This document shows positions 8,333-18,520 of a DNA stretch of 40,416 bases, one piece after another. The notes under the pieces were generated by a model. The model was not told the origin of the DNA, ran no database searches, and was given only the letters and a program-made list of their open reading frames with translations. Location: assembly GCA_000824845.1 (NCBI GenBank), contig CCNC01000019.1, positions 1 to 40,416 on the forward strand, in the 5' to 3' direction. The stretch's first letter is position 1; every line of letters starts with the position of its first letter. Position numbers and translations under genes: made by a program. The stretch is from Mesorhizobium sp. ORS 3359 (GTDB lineage Bacteria > Pseudomonadota > Alphaproteobacteria > Rhizobiales > Rhizobiaceae).

Positions 8333-9427
8333 ATGTCCGCGATCGTTTGCTCCCATGTCGACAAGGCCTATGGCGCCACGACCGTCATCCGCGATCTCAA
8401 CCTCGCGATCGAGGAGCATGAGTTCGTCGTGTTCCTGGGGCCTTCCGGCTGCGGCAAGTCCACGCTGCTCAGGATGCTTGCCGGACTGGAGGATATCAGC
8501 GGCGGCGAGGTGTCGATCGGCGGCAAGGTGGTCAACGATCTGGAGCCCGGCGACCGCGGCATCGCCATGGTCTTCCAGAATTATGCGCTCTATCCGCATA
8601 TGACGATCTTCGACAACATCGCCTTCGGGCTGAAGCGGCAGAAGGTGCCGGCGGGCGAGATCAAGAAGCGCGTCGAGGCGGTCTCCAGGACGCTCGGGCT
8701 GGAGCCCTATCTCGGCCGAAAGCCGACCGAGCTTTCCGGCGGCCAGCAGCAGCGCGTGGCGATCGCTCGCGCCATGATCAAGACGCCGAAAGTGTTCCTC
8801 TTCGACGAGCCGCTCTCCAATCTCGACGCCAAGCTGCGCAACCATATGCGGGTCGAGATCGCGAGATTGCACCAGTCGCTGAAGACCACCACCGTTTATG
8901 TCACGCATGACCAGCTCGAGGCGATGACGCTGGCCGACCGCATCGTGCTTTTGAAGGACGGTGTGATCGAGCAGATCGGCTCGCCGGCGGAGATCTATCG
9001 GCGTCCCGGCAACCAGTTCGTAGCCGGCTTCATCGGCACGCCGAACATGAACTTCATCGAAGCCACGGTCGGCCGGAAGGGCGATGGCTGGACGCTGACC
9101 GGCGCGGGAACCGTGCTATCGCTCGAAGGCAGCGGCTTCCATCTGCAGCACGGCGATCGGGTCGTGCTCGGCATCCGGCCTCCGGATCTGAAGACGGCAA
9201 ACGGAAGCGCAGGCAACATCCTGCAAGGCACCGCCGACCTCATCGAGTTCCATGGCAATGACGCGCTGGTGACGTTCGGCTCCGGCGGCAAGGAGATCAG
9301 CGCGCTGGTGCCGGCCCGCGAATGCCCGGAGTTGCGCGCGCTCGTGCGCTACAGCTTCGATGAGGAGAGCATCCATCTGTTCGACGCGGAGACCGGCAAG
9401 TCGCTGCGCAGGCAACAGGTCAGCTGA
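8333..9427 (+). CDS. Sugar ABC transporter ATP-binding protein (MalK/UgpC type)
   Basis: ATPase subunit of the carbohydrate importer, 364 residues. Walker A GPSGCGKS (36-43), Q-loop in [10 protein letters not shown] (81-90), signature LSGGQ (134-138), Walker B VFLFDEP (154-160) and the D-loop SNLDAKLR are all intact, followed by a C-terminal OB-type regulatory domain as in MalK. It starts 3 bp after the dehydrogenase stop. Its TGA (9425-9427) lies inside the palindrome TCAGCTGA, which also supplies the TGA of the convergent FGGY kinase, so the two polyol operons overlap by 8 bp. Confidence 0.92.
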   Translation: MSAIVCSHVDKAYGATTVIRDLNLAIEEHEFVVFLGPSGCGKSTLLRMLAGLEDISGGEVSIGGKVVNDLEPGDRGIAMVFQNYALYPHMTIFDNIAFGLKRQKVPAGEIKKRVEAVSRTLGLEPYLGRKPTELSGGQQQRVAIARAMIKTPKVFLFDEPLSNLDAKLRNHMRVEIARLHQSLKTTTVYVTHDQLEAMTLADRIVLLKDGVIEQIGSPAEIYRRPGNQFVAGFIGTPNMNFIEATVGRKGDGWTLTGAGTVLSLEGSGFHLQHGDRVVLGIRPPDLKTANGSAGNILQGTADLIEFHGNDALVTFGSGGKEISALVPARECPELRALVRYSFDEESIHLFDAETGKSLRRQQVS

Positions 9428-11006
9428 TCGCGTCGAGCATCTGCCGCTGGCGGTGCATTTCGAGGAAGATCCGGTAGTCGCGGTCGAAGCGGGGGCCGGC
9501 TTCCTTGTTGGGCGCGCGCGTCTTGCCGCCCTGCTGCATGGCGACGCAGGCCGCGTTGAGATCGGGGTAGAGCCCGGCGGCGGTCGCCGCCACCATGCCG
9601 GTGCCGAGCAGTACCGCCTCGTCGGCCAGCGGCTCGACCACCGTGCAGCCGGTGGCGTCGGCATAGAGCTCCATCAACAGCGGGTTCTTGGTGTGGCCGC
9701 CGGTGACATGCAGCGTGTCGATCAGATAGCCGTTCTCGTTCAGCGCCTCGAGCACATGGCGCACGCCGAGCGCGATGCCGACGGCGGTGCGCCAATAGAG
9801 CTTGCACAGGCTGTCGAAGGAGGAATCGAGCGTCAGCCCGCTGATGACGCCGACCGCGTGCGGGTCGGCAAGCGGCGAACGGTTGCCGTGGAAGTCCGGC
9901 AGCACATGCAGCCTGGCCGCCAGCGCATCGCCTTCCTCGGCGCGCAATTCGGCGACGCGCCGGGCGATCTTCATATGCATGGCCGCGTCCGGCTCGCCGC
10001 CGGCGCCATGCCAGCGGATGATGTGGTCGAGCAGCGCGCCGGTGGCCGACTGGCCGCCTTCCGACAGCCACAGCGTCGGCAACGCGGCGCCGTAATACGG
10101 GCCCCAGACGCCGGCAAAGGGCTGCGGGTCATGCGACATCGCCATGACGCAGGACGATGTGCCGGCGATCAGCGCCAGGTGCCGGCTGATGTTCTTCTCG
10201 TCGCCGGCAAAGCCGCCCAGGACACCCAGCGCGCCGGCATAGGCATCGATGACGCCGGCGCCGACCCGGCATTTTTCAGTCAGGCCGAGCTCGGCGGCGG
10301 CCTTCGCCGTCAGCGGACCAATATCCGCGCCGACCGGGCTCGCCTTTTCCGGCAGATTGCCATGCTCGAACAAATCGCCGAGGCCGACGAGCCCGAAGAA
10401 GTCGCGCCGCCAGCTTTTTTCCTCATGCGCGAGATAGGTCCATTTGGCCGTCAGCGTGCATTGCGAGCGGGCGAGCGAGCCTGATGCCTTCCAGGTCAGG
10501 AAATCGGCGAGATCGAACAGATAGCCGGCTTCATTCCATGTCTTCGGCAGGTGGCGCTTCAGCCACATCAGCTTCGGCGTCGCCATCTCCGGCGACATCA
10601 CGCCGCCGATATAGTCGAGCACGGCATGGCCGCTTGCCGTGCATTCATCGGCCTCGGCGATGGCGCGGTGATCGAGCCAGACGACTGTGTCCCAGCGCTT
10701 CTCGCCGGTGACCGAGACACTGATCTGGTTGCTTTGCCTGTCGCGGACCACCAGCGAGCAGGTCGCGTCGAAGGAGATGCCGGCGATATCGCCGGCGGCG
10801 ACCCCGGATTTCTCGAGGGCGGCCCGCACCGATTTGCACACCGCCGACCAGATATCCTCCGAATCGTGCTCGGCATGATCGGGCTTGGGCTGGTGCATGG
10901 CGATCGGATGATCGGCACGGGCAAGCAGGTTGCCGCGCGCGTCGAGAATGCCCGCGCGAGCGCTCCCGGTGCCGACATCGACCGCGCAAACGAAACTCTT
11001 CGTCAA
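9420..11006 (-). CDS. FGGY family pentulose kinase (ribulokinase-like)
   Basis: Carbohydrate kinase of the FGGY superfamily, 528 residues. The N-terminal phosphate-binding motif is CAVDVGTGSARAGILD (about 7-22); the C-terminal ATP-domain motif is VTGGHTKNPLLMELYAD, followed by EAVLLGTGMVAA. Length and features fit the D-ribulokinase/AraB-like branch rather than classical xylulokinase, so it probably phosphorylates D-ribulose or a similar 2-ketopentose produced by the polyol dehydrogenases. The start is a TTG at 11006 that overlaps the TGA of the HAD gene (TTGA, 11003-11006), with GAGCGAGAG upstream; translation is probably coupled. It is the last gene of the smo-type operon. Alternative: xylulokinase. 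Confidence 0.85.
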   Translation of the reverse strand: MTKSFVCAVDVGTGSARAGILDARGNLLARADHPIAMHQPKPDHAEHDSEDIWSAVCKSVRAALEKSGVAAGDIAGISFDATCSLVVRDRQSNQISVSVTGEKRWDTVVWLDHRAIAEADECTASGHAVLDYIGGVMSPEMATPKLMWLKRHLPKTWNEAGYLFDLADFLTWKASGSLARSQCTLTAKWTYLAHEEKSWRRDFFGLVGLGDLFEHGNLPEKASPVGADIGPLTAKAAAELGLTEKCRVGAGVIDAYAGALGVLGGFAGDEKNISRHLALIAGTSSCVMAMSHDPQPFAGVWGPYYGAALPTLWLSEGGQSATGALLDHIIRWHGAGGEPDAAMHMKIARRVAELRAEEGDALAARLHVLPDFHGNRSPLADPHAVGVISGLTLDSSFDSLCKLYWRTAVGIALGVRHVLEALNENGYLIDTLHVTGGHTKNPLLMELYADATGCTVVEPLADEAVLLGTGMVAATAAGLYPDLNAACVAMQQGGKTRAPNKEAGPRFDRDYRIFLEMHRQRQMLDAIS

Positions 11007-11686
11007 GATGCTTTTACTCTCGCTCCCAGGCCTGCAATCAGATCGGGCAATTGCAGCATGTCAGCGAATATAGAGTCCGGTTCGGTCGACGCAAGCCGGG
11101 CTTTCAAGCCGAGATTTCCGGCATGCGAGCCGCCGGTGAAGGCAAGGACGCGCATCCCCGCCGCGCGCGCCGCGGCGACGCCTGCCGGACTGTCCTCGAC
11201 GACCAGACAGTTGCGCGGATGCGCCCGCATGGAGGCAGCGGCATGGAGGAAAAGGTCGGGCGCCGGCTTGCCGCGCTTGACCATGGTGGCGCTGAAGATA
11301 TGCGGCTCCAGCAGCGGCAGCAGGCTGGTGACGTCGAGCGCGTAGCGGATGCGTTCCAGCGTGCCGGACGAGGCGACGCAGCAAGGCAGACCGAGCTTCG
11401 GCAGCACCTCTTTTATGCCCGGGATCGGCTTCAATTCCTCGCGGAACTTGCGCATCAGGTCGACGCGCATGGCGGTCAGATGCTGGTCGCTGATCTCCAG
11501 CCCGAACTCTTGGCCGAGGATCTCGCGCACGCTTTTCATGCTCTTGCCCAGGAAATGCTCGTAGGCGGCGTCCTCGCTGACCGTGCCGCCGGCGAGCTCG
11601 ATCATGCCGAGCAGCGCCGAGACCGAAAGCGCCTCGCTGTCGACCAGCACGCCGTCACAGTCGAAGATGACCAGTTCCGGCCGCAT
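11003..11686 (-). CDS. HAD family sugar-phosphatase-like hydrolase
   Basis: Haloacid-dehalogenase superfamily phosphatase, 227 residues, with a capped subfamily I layout. Motif I is FDCDGVLVDSE (8-18), motif II ends in ASSG (about 108-111), motif III is the Lys in KRGKPAPD, and motif IV is VVEDSPAG. This set is typical of beta-phosphoglucomutase / phosphoglycolate-phosphatase relatives that act on small sugar phosphates. Its place between mtlK and the kinase suggests it clears or makes a sugar phosphate in polyol metabolism; the substrate is not readable. The stop overlaps the TTG of the kinase and the start lies 22 bp after the mtlK stop. Confidence 0.87.
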   Translation of the reverse strand: MRPELVIFDCDGVLVDSEALSVSALLGMIELAGGTVSEDAAYEHFLGKSMKSVREILGQEFGLEISDQHLTAMRVDLMRKFREELKPIPGIKEVLPKLGLPCCVASSGTLERIRYALDVTSLLPLLEPHIFSATMVKRGKPAPDLFLHAAASMRAHPRNCLVVEDSPAGVAAARAAGMRVLAFTGGSHAGNLGLKARLASTEPDSIFADMLQLPDLIAGLGARVKAS

Positions 11687-11708
11687 CGCGATCTGCTTCC
11701 AGTGGGCG

Positions 11709-13187
11709 TCAGAGCTTGCCGGCGAGATAGCGCGTCAGGGTTTCGCGCGCGCCGTTGGCCCACAGGACCTTCAAGGCGTGGGCGAAGGCCTCGGCGAAGA
11801 TGGGCGAGCGGCCGACCTCGCCATAGATGTCATCCATCGCCAGCCAGGCCTTGGGGTCGTCCTTTGCCGCCTTGGCGGTGGCCTGCATGCGGTCCCAGCT
11901 CGGGTCGTTCGGCTCGATGACGGCGCCGCTGTCGGTGGTGCCGAAGCAGTAACGGCACCACAAGGCCGATTCCAGCGCGAGGCCAGCGACGCCTTCGCCC
12001 GCCTTCAGCCGGTCTGCGATGGTCGGGATGATGAATTTCGGCTGGCGGTTGGAGCCGTCGAGGCAGAGCCTGCGGATGGTGTCGCCGATCTTGGGATTGG
12101 AGAAGCGGCGCTCGATGAGCTGGTAATAGTCCTCCAGATCGGTGTCGGGCACCGGCGGCACGGTCGGAATGATCTCGTCATGCTCGAGCTTGGACAGGAA
12201 GGCGCGCACCAGCGGCTCCTGCATGCCTTCATGGACGAAATGGATGTCCATCAGGCCGGCCGGATAGGCTATTGTCGCGTGGCCGCCATTGAGGATGCGG
12301 ATCTTCATCAGCTCGTAGGGCGAGACATCCTTGACGAACTGCACGCCGACTTTTTCCAGCGCCGGACGGCCGGCGGTGAAATGGTCCTCCAGCACCCATT
12401 GCTTGAACGGCTCGCAGAACACCGGCCAATTGTCCTCCAGGCCGAAATCGTCGGCGAGGATCCGGCGCTCGCGGTCGGTCGTGGCCGGCGTGATGCGATC
12501 GACCATGCCGTTCGGAAAGGCGACCTTGTCCTCCACCCATGTCGCCAGGTCCTCGTCGATAAGCCGGGCGAGGCCGATGACGCCGTCCGAGGTGACATGG
12601 CCGTTATGGGGAATGTTGTCGCAGGACATGACGGTGAACGGCACGATGCCGTCGGCACGCCGGCGCAGCAGGCCGGCAAGGATGATGCCGAACACGGTTT
12701 TCGGCACGGCGCCTGCTTGAGCGTCCGCAACGATGTCGGGATGGGCCGGGTTGAACTTGCCGGAGGCCGGGTCGATGAAATAGCCGCCTTCGGTGATGGT
12801 CAGCGAGACGATCTTGATCGCGGGATCGGCAAGCCGCTCGATGATCGCTGCCGCATCGCCAGGCGTCAGGAAATCGATCATGGCGCCGGTGACGCGGGCG
12901 CTCATATGGCCCTGGTCCTGCTCGACCACGGTGGTCAGCCAGTCCTGTTCCTGCAGCTTGGAGCGGCCGATCTTCTCGCCCTCGAATACGCCGGCGCCGA
13001 TCAGCGCCCAGTCGTGGCCTTCGCCGGTGGCGAACAGGTCGTCGAGATAGACAGCCTGGTGCGAGCGGTGGAAATTGCCGACGCCGAAATGGACGATGCC
13101 GGCCTTCAGGGCCGAGCGGTCATATTTCGGACCGGCGACCTTGGTCGGCAGGCTGGCGAGGTTCGAGGAAGAGAGTTTCACGGTCAT
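11709..13187 (-). CDS. mtlK: Mannitol 2-dehydrogenase (long-chain polyol dehydrogenase)
   Basis: NAD-dependent long-chain dehydrogenase/reductase, 492 residues, the exact size class of bacterial mannitol 2-dehydrogenases. It oxidises D-mannitol to D-fructose, and family members also take D-arabitol and sorbitol. The coenzyme motif GVGNFHRSHQ lies at 35-44 and the catalytic K-x4-N-x2-H motif KIRILNGGH gives K295, N300 and H303. No metal site is needed in this family. It is downstream of smoS with a 162-bp gap that contains a mosaic inverted repeat, so it may be expressed partly independently. ATG at 13187. Confidence 0.93.
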   Translation of the reverse strand: MTVKLSSSNLASLPTKVAGPKYDRSALKAGIVHFGVGNFHRSHQAVYLDDLFATGEGHDWALIGAGVFEGEKIGRSKLQEQDWLTTVVEQDQGHMSARVTGAMIDFLTPGDAAAIIERLADPAIKIVSLTITEGGYFIDPASGKFNPAHPDIVADAQAGAVPKTVFGIILAGLLRRRADGIVPFTVMSCDNIPHNGHVTSDGVIGLARLIDEDLATWVEDKVAFPNGMVDRITPATTDRERRILADDFGLEDNWPVFCEPFKQWVLEDHFTAGRPALEKVGVQFVKDVSPYELMKIRILNGGHATIAYPAGLMDIHFVHEGMQEPLVRAFLSKLEHDEIIPTVPPVPDTDLEDYYQLIERRFSNPKIGDTIRRLCLDGSNRQPKFIIPTIADRLKAGEGVAGLALESALWCRYCFGTTDSGAVIEPNDPSWDRMQATAKAAKDDPKAWLAMDDIYGEVGRSPIFAEAFAHALKVLWANGARETLTRYLAGKL

Positions 13188-13245
13188 CTCATTTTACCCT
13201 TTGGCCGATCTGCAGCCCGACTGTTTACGCCTCCTGAGGAGAGCG

Positions 13246-13290
13246 AGGTGAGGGGCAACATCCGGTGTTCCAGCATGCTGCCCCTCACCT
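13246..13290. repeat. Inverted repeat in the smoS-mtlK spacer
   Basis: AGGTGAGGGGCA (13246-13257) and TGCCCCTCACCT (13279-13290) form a perfect 12-bp stem around a 21-nt loop. It resembles palindromes found elsewhere in the window near 21.55 kb and 39.0-39.2 kb ('tgcccctca' core), so it is probably one of a dispersed rhizobial intergenic mosaic family. In the smo transcript it could slow degradation or attenuate read-through into mtlK. Confidence 0.6.
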
Positions 13291-13349
13291 GCCCCGCGAC
13301 GCATTCTCCGGAGGAAAAGAGAGAAGCGCCTCCCCCTCAACTCATCGCA

Positions 13350-14120
13350 TCAGCTCATCCATTGACCGCCGTCGACATTGTAGGTCTGGGCAACAATGTA
13401 TTCGGCCTCGTCGCTGGCGAGGAACACGGCCATGCCGGCGAGGTCCTCGGGCTTGCCCATGCGGCCGTAAGGCACACCTTCACCGACCAGGCGCTTCTTC
13501 TCGCCCTTCGGCCGGTTCTCATATTTGGCGAACAGCGCGTCGACCTGGTCCCACATGTCGCTGTCGACGACGCCCGGCGCGATGCCGTTGACGTTGATGC
13601 GGTGCTTGATCAGGTCGAGCCCCGCCGATTGGGTGAGCGAGATGACGGCGGCCTTGGTGGCGCAATAGACCGCGACCAGCGGCTCGCCGCGCCGGCCTGC
13701 CTGGCTTGCCATGTTGATGATCCTGCCGCCCTTGCCACGCGCGATCATCGAGCGGGCGGCGGCCTGCAGCATGAACAGCGTGCCGGCGACATTGACCGCG
13801 AACAGCTTGTCGTAACTCGCCCTGCTGATCTCGACGATCGGCGCCAGGTCGAAGATCGCGGCATTGTTGATCAGCACGTCGAGCCCGCCGGTCTTCGCCT
13901 CGACGGCCTTCACCGCCGCCTCGATCGAGGACTGGTCGGTGACGTCGAGCCGGATCGCGTAAGCGGCGGAGCCGATCGCTTTCGCCGTCGCTTGCGCCGC
14001 GTCGAGGTCGATATCGGCAATCGCCACCGTCGCGCCTTCGCGCGCATAGGCTTCGGCGAAGGCCCTGCCGATGCCGCGCGCCGATCCAGTGATCAGCGCC
14101 GATTTGCCTTTCAGCCTCAC
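13350..14120 (-). CDS. smoS: Sorbitol dehydrogenase, short-chain dehydrogenase/reductase family
   Basis: Cytoplasmic SDR enzyme of 256 residues that, by family and context, oxidises D-sorbitol (glucitol) to D-fructose with NAD+. The cofactor motif ITGSARGIG lies at 10-18, Asp36 (IADIDLD) selects NAD over NADP, NNAA is at 85-88, and the catalytic Ser139, Tyr152 and Lys156 (VYCATKA) are in place. The start is GTG at 14120, ten bases after the smoK stop. It fits the Rhodobacter SmoS / galactitol dehydrogenase type, recognised by 'INGIAPG'-like NVNGIAPGVVDSDMWDQVD near the C-terminal half. Confidence 0.92.
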   Translation of the reverse strand: MRLKGKSALITGSARGIGRAFAEAYAREGATVAIADIDLDAAQATAKAIGSAAYAIRLDVTDQSSIEAAVKAVEAKTGGLDVLINNAAIFDLAPIVEISRASYDKLFAVNVAGTLFMLQAAARSMIARGKGGRIINMASQAGRRGEPLVAVYCATKAAVISLTQSAGLDLIKHRINVNGIAPGVVDSDMWDQVDALFAKYENRPKGEKKRLVGEGVPYGRMGKPEDLAGMAVFLASDEAEYIVAQTYNVDGGQWMS

Positions 14121-14130
14121 TGTCCCGTCC

Positions 14131-15135
<1,005 letters not shown>

Positions 15136-15181
15136 GGTTTCCTCCCGGGGATATCTATCGTCGTCCGCCGCTTGGGCGCTC

Positions 15182-16006
15182 TTACTTCACGGCGCCAAAG
15201 GTCAGGCCGCGCACCAGCTGCTTCTGGCTGAACCAGCCCATGATCAGGATCGGCGCGATCGCCAGCGTCGAGGCCGCCGAGAGCTTGGCCCAGAACAACC
15301 CTTGAGGACTGGAGAAGGAGCTGATGAAGGCGGTCAGCGGCGCCGCGTTGGTGGTGGTGAGCCGGATGGTCCAGAACGCCTCGTTCCAGGCGAGGATGAT
15401 GTTCAAGAGCATGGTCGAGGCAATGCCGGGTACGGCCATCGGCGTCAGCACATAGATGATCTCGTTCCACAGCGAGGCGCCGTCCATACGCGCAGCCTCC
15501 AGGATCTCGCCCGGGATCTCGCGGAAATAGGTGTAGAGCATCCAGACCACGATCGGCAGGTTGATCAGCATCAGCATCACGGTGAGGCCGATGCGGCTGT
15601 CGAGCAGCCCTGAGTCGCGGAAGATCAGGTAGATCGGGAACAGCACCGCGACGGCCGGCATCATCTTGGTGGACAGCATCCACATCAGGATGTCCTTGGT
15701 GCGCTTGGTCGGCGAGAACGCCATCGACCAGGCCGCCGGGATGGCGACGATGAGCGCGAGGATGGTCGAGCCGACCGACAGCAGCACCGAATTGAAGAAG
15801 AACTTGAAGTAGCCGCTCTGCTGCTGGACCTCCGAATAGCTCTCGAAGGTCCCGGAGGGGATCAGGTTGAAGCCCTGGATCGCCTCCTGCTCCGACTTGA
15901 ACGAGGTGATGATCGTGTAGAGGATCGGAAAGAAGATCAGCAGGGCGACGACCCAGGCCGCGGCCGTGGCGATGGTCTTGTGCTGGGTGGTGACTGCGCG
16001 GGCCAT
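15182..16006 (-). CDS. smoG: Polyol ABC transporter permease (MalG-like)
   Basis: Inner-membrane permease, 274 residues from the ATG at 16006, which is chosen because GGGAGGACCTGAC directly precedes it; an in-frame start 60 bp upstream falls inside smoF. The EAA loop [20 protein letters not shown] followed by TPMAVPG matches the CUT1 MalG group. About six membrane segments. The start is 13 bp from the smoF stop, so smoF and smoG are co-translated as the two halves of the channel. Confidence 0.92.
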   Translation of the reverse strand: MARAVTTQHKTIATAAAWVVALLIFFPILYTIITSFKSEQEAIQGFNLIPSGTFESYSEVQQQSGYFKFFFNSVLLSVGSTILALIVAIPAAWSMAFSPTKRTKDILMWMLSTKMMPAVAVLFPIYLIFRDSGLLDSRIGLTVMLMLINLPIVVWMLYTYFREIPGEILEAARMDGASLWNEIIYVLTPMAVPGIASTMLLNIILAWNEAFWTIRLTTTNAAPLTAFISSFSSPQGLFWAKLSAASTLAIAPILIMGWFSQKQLVRGLTFGAVK

Positions 16007-16019
16007 GTCAGGTCCTCCC

Positions 16020-16892
16020 TCACTTGTCCAGGTTCTTGCCGACGGCGCGCATGGCGAAGAAGGCAACGATGTTGGCGAGAATGACGGCGATCACGCCACC
16101 GGCGGATGCCTGGCCGATTTTGAACTCCAGGAGCGCCTTCTGATAGACGAGGAAGGGCAGGTTGGTGGAGGCGTAGCCCGGGCCGCCATTGGTGGTGACC
16201 AGGATCTCGGCATAGATCGAGAGCAGGAAGATCGTCTGGATCAGGATGACGACGGTGATGGCGCGCGACATGTGCGGCAGCGTCAGATACCAGAAGCGGC
16301 TGAGGAAGCCGGCGCCGTCCATCTCGGCCGCCTCCTTCTGCTCGCCGTCGAGCGACTGCAAAGAGGTGAGCAGGATCAGCGTGGCGAACGGCAGCCACTG
16401 CCAGGCGACGATCAGGATGACGGCGGTCAGCGGATGCTGGCCGAACCAGTCGATCGGCTGGGCACCGAAGAAGCGCGCGATATCGGCGAAGACGCCGTAT
16501 TGCGGGTGCATGATCATGTTCTTCCAGACAAGTGCCGCGACCGGCGGCATGACGAAGAACGGCGAGATGACCAGGATGCGCACGATGCCCTGGCCCCAGA
16601 TCGGCTGATCGAGCAGCATCGCCAGAAGGATGCCGCCGACCACCGTGATGACCAGCACGCTGACGACGATGGTGAGCGTGTTGAGGATCGAATAGAGGAA
16701 GGCCGGGTTGGAATAGAACAGCGCGTAGTTGGAGAAGCCGACGAAGCCGTCACGCATCGGGTTCAGCGGATTGTATTGCTGGAACGAGAACCAGAGCGTG
16801 AACAGCAACGGCACGATCATCCAGACGAACAGCAGGATCACCGATGGCGCCATCATGAAGCGGGCAAGCGAACGGGTTTGCTGAGTAGCCAT
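16020..16892 (-). CDS. smoF: Polyol ABC transporter permease (MalF-like)
   Basis: Inner-membrane permease, 290 residues. Start ATG at 16892 with GGAGG nine bases upstream; an in-frame GTG at 16901 is possible but sits inside that RBS. The EAA loop EKEAAEMDGAGFLSRFWYLT followed by LP contacts the ATPase. A strong stem-loop separates it from smoE upstream. About six membrane segments are visible. Confidence 0.92.
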   Translation of the reverse strand: MATQQTRSLARFMMAPSVILLFVWMIVPLLFTLWFSFQQYNPLNPMRDGFVGFSNYALFYSNPAFLYSILNTLTIVVSVLVITVVGGILLAMLLDQPIWGQGIVRILVISPFFVMPPVAALVWKNMIMHPQYGVFADIARFFGAQPIDWFGQHPLTAVILIVAWQWLPFATLILLTSLQSLDGEQKEAAEMDGAGFLSRFWYLTLPHMSRAITVVILIQTIFLLSIYAEILVTTNGGPGYASTNLPFLVYQKALLEFKIGQASAGGVIAVILANIVAFFAMRAVGKNLDK

Positions 16893-16961
16893 GACGGTCA
16901 CCCTCCCAAAGTCAGCCGGATTTTCAGAGTTGCGCCCAGAATCTTCCCGGTTTTGAAGGGT

Positions 16962-16989
16962 GGCCGCCCGAACTGGGTTTCGGGCGGCC
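16962..16989 (-). promoter_or_regulatory. Strong hairpin between smoE and smoF
   Basis: GGCCGCCCGAA (16962-16972) pairs perfectly with TTCGGGCGGCC (16979-16989) across a 6-nt loop. It follows the smoE stop codon by about 50 nt and no U-run follows on the minus strand, so it fits a transcript-stabilising or processing hairpin that raises binding-protein yield over permeases. A hairpin in the same position occurs in the first polyol operon (5491-5544). Confidence 0.6.
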
Positions 16990-17036
16990 CCTTGCCGGCC
17001 ACGATGGGCGACCGGCGTTCGGCACCGGGAGGAGCC

Positions 17037-18347
17037 TTACTTGATGTAGCCGCCTTCGGTCATCGCCGCGGTGGCCGCGTCCTGGGCCTGCTTGAGGGCG
17101 TCGTCGACGCTCGACTGGCCGGCAAGGGCAGCCGAGAAGAGCTGGCCGACGGTGGTGCCGAGACCCTGGAATTCAGGAATGGCGACGAACTGCACGCCGA
17201 CATAGGGCACCGGCTTGACGGTCGGATGCGTCGGGTCGGCGGCGTTGATGGAGTCCAGCGTCATCTTCGCAAAGGGCGCCGCCTTCTGGTACTCCGGATT
17301 GGCGTAGAGCGAGGAGCGCGTTCCAGGCGGAACATTGGCCCAGCCTTCCTTCGAGGCGACCAGCTCGGCATAGTGCTTGCTGGTTGCCCAGGAGACGAAC
17401 TTCTCGGCGGCATCGGCCTTCTGGGTGCCGGCGGGGATTGCCAGCGACCAGGCCCACAGCCAGTTGCCGCGCTTGCCGAGACCATTGTCGGGCGCCAGCG
17501 CATAGCCGACCTTGTCGGCGACCTGCGAGGCCTTCGGATCGGAGACGAAGGACGCCGCGACGGTGGCGTCGATCCACATGCCGCACTTGCCCTGCTGGAA
17601 CAGCGCCAGGTTCTCGTTGAAGCCGTTTGACGAAGCGCCTTCCGGACCGTCGGCCTTCATCAGGTCGACATAGAACTGCAGCGTGTTCTTCCACTCGGGC
17701 TGATCGAACTGCGGCTTCCAGTTCTCGTCGAACCATCGGGCGCCGAAGGAGTTCGACATGGCGGTGAGGAAGGCCATGTTCTCGCCCCAGCCGGCCTTGC
17801 CGCGCAGGCAGACACCGTTCACGCCATTGGCGCGGTCGGTCATCTTGTCGGCGGCCTGCTTGATGAATTCCCAGGTCGGCGCGTCGGGCATCTTCAGGCC
17901 CGCCTTCTCCATCAGGTCCTTGCGGTACATGACGAAGGAGCTTTCGCCATAGAAGGGCGCCGCATACAGCTTGCCGTCGACGGAAAGGCCGCCGGCGATG
18001 GCCGGGATGATGTCCTTGACGTCGTAGTCGTCCCCGAGCTTGTCGAGCGGCAGCAGCCAGCTCTGCTTGGCCCAGATCGGAACCTCGTAGGTGCCGATGG
18101 TCATGACGTCGTACTGGCCGCCCTTGGTGGCGATGTCGGTGGTCACCCGCTCGCGCAGCACATTCTCTTCAAGCGTGACCCAGTTGAGCTGGATGTCGGG
18201 GTTGGCCTTGGTGAAGTCGTCCGTCAGCTTCTGCATGCGGACCATATCGCCATTGTTGACGGTGGCGATGGTGATGGATTCGGCATGCGCGGCGAAAGCG
18301 AGAGCGCTGGCCGACAACAAGCCCAGGGTGAGCGTGCGAAGTTTCAT
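17037..18347 (-). CDS. smoE: Sorbitol/mannitol ABC transporter substrate-binding protein
   Basis: Periplasmic binding protein, 436 residues. The ATG at 18347 is preferred over 18404 because GGGAGGAATTTG lies just upstream and it yields a clean signal peptide (MKLRTLTLGLLSASALAFA, cleavage near AHA-ES, residue 22-23). The mature start ESITIATVNNGDMVRMQ and the segments 'FYGESSFVMYRKDLMEKAGL' and 'CLRGKAGWGENMAFLTAMSN' are typical of rhizobial SmoE-like polyol binders. It leads the transport-catabolism operon. The leader carries a TTGACA box and a palindrome probably bound by the SorC regulator. Confidence 0.92.
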   Translation of the reverse strand: MKLRTLTLGLLSASALAFAAHAESITIATVNNGDMVRMQKLTDDFTKANPDIQLNWVTLEENVLRERVTTDIATKGGQYDVMTIGTYEVPIWAKQSWLLPLDKLGDDYDVKDIIPAIAGGLSVDGKLYAAPFYGESSFVMYRKDLMEKAGLKMPDAPTWEFIKQAADKMTDRANGVNGVCLRGKAGWGENMAFLTAMSNSFGARWFDENWKPQFDQPEWKNTLQFYVDLMKADGPEGASSNGFNENLALFQQGKCGMWIDATVAASFVSDPKASQVADKVGYALAPDNGLGKRGNWLWAWSLAIPAGTQKADAAEKFVSWATSKHYAELVASKEGWANVPPGTRSSLYANPEYQKAAPFAKMTLDSINAADPTHPTVKPVPYVGVQFVAIPEFQGLGTTVGQLFSAALAGQSSVDDALKQAQDAATAAMTEGGYIK

Positions 18348-18370
18348 CAAATTCCTCCCATAAACCAAGA

Positions 18371-18423
18371 TGAGCATTTGCCTTGGCTTTGAGCAATTAC
18401 TCACTTGCCATGATTTATGTCAA
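18371..18423 (-). promoter_or_regulatory. smoE promoter region with candidate SmoC operators
   Basis: On the minus strand a perfect TTGACA (18418-18423 on +) precedes a near-perfect palindrome, TGAGCAATTACTCA on the plus strand (18390-18403), at the expected -10 position. A second TGAGCA starts at 18371, 19 bp away. The core GAGCAATT recurs upstream of the regulator gene itself (20775-20782). SorC-family regulators typically bind such TGA-n-CA type palindromes; the assignment to this regulator is inference. No good -10 hexamer is seen. Confidence 0.45.
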
Positions 18424-18520
18424 GGCGGAATCGATGCTGCAGCGCAGCAGAAATGACGCCGCGTGACCCTGTCCGGCGACACGGCCAGGATCTCGGCGAG
18501 GAAGGCTGAGAGCAGTCAGC

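Noticed and set aside
15966..17630. A 554-codon open frame on the plus strand
   Set aside because: Antisense to smoF and smoE, both clear ABC transporter genes.
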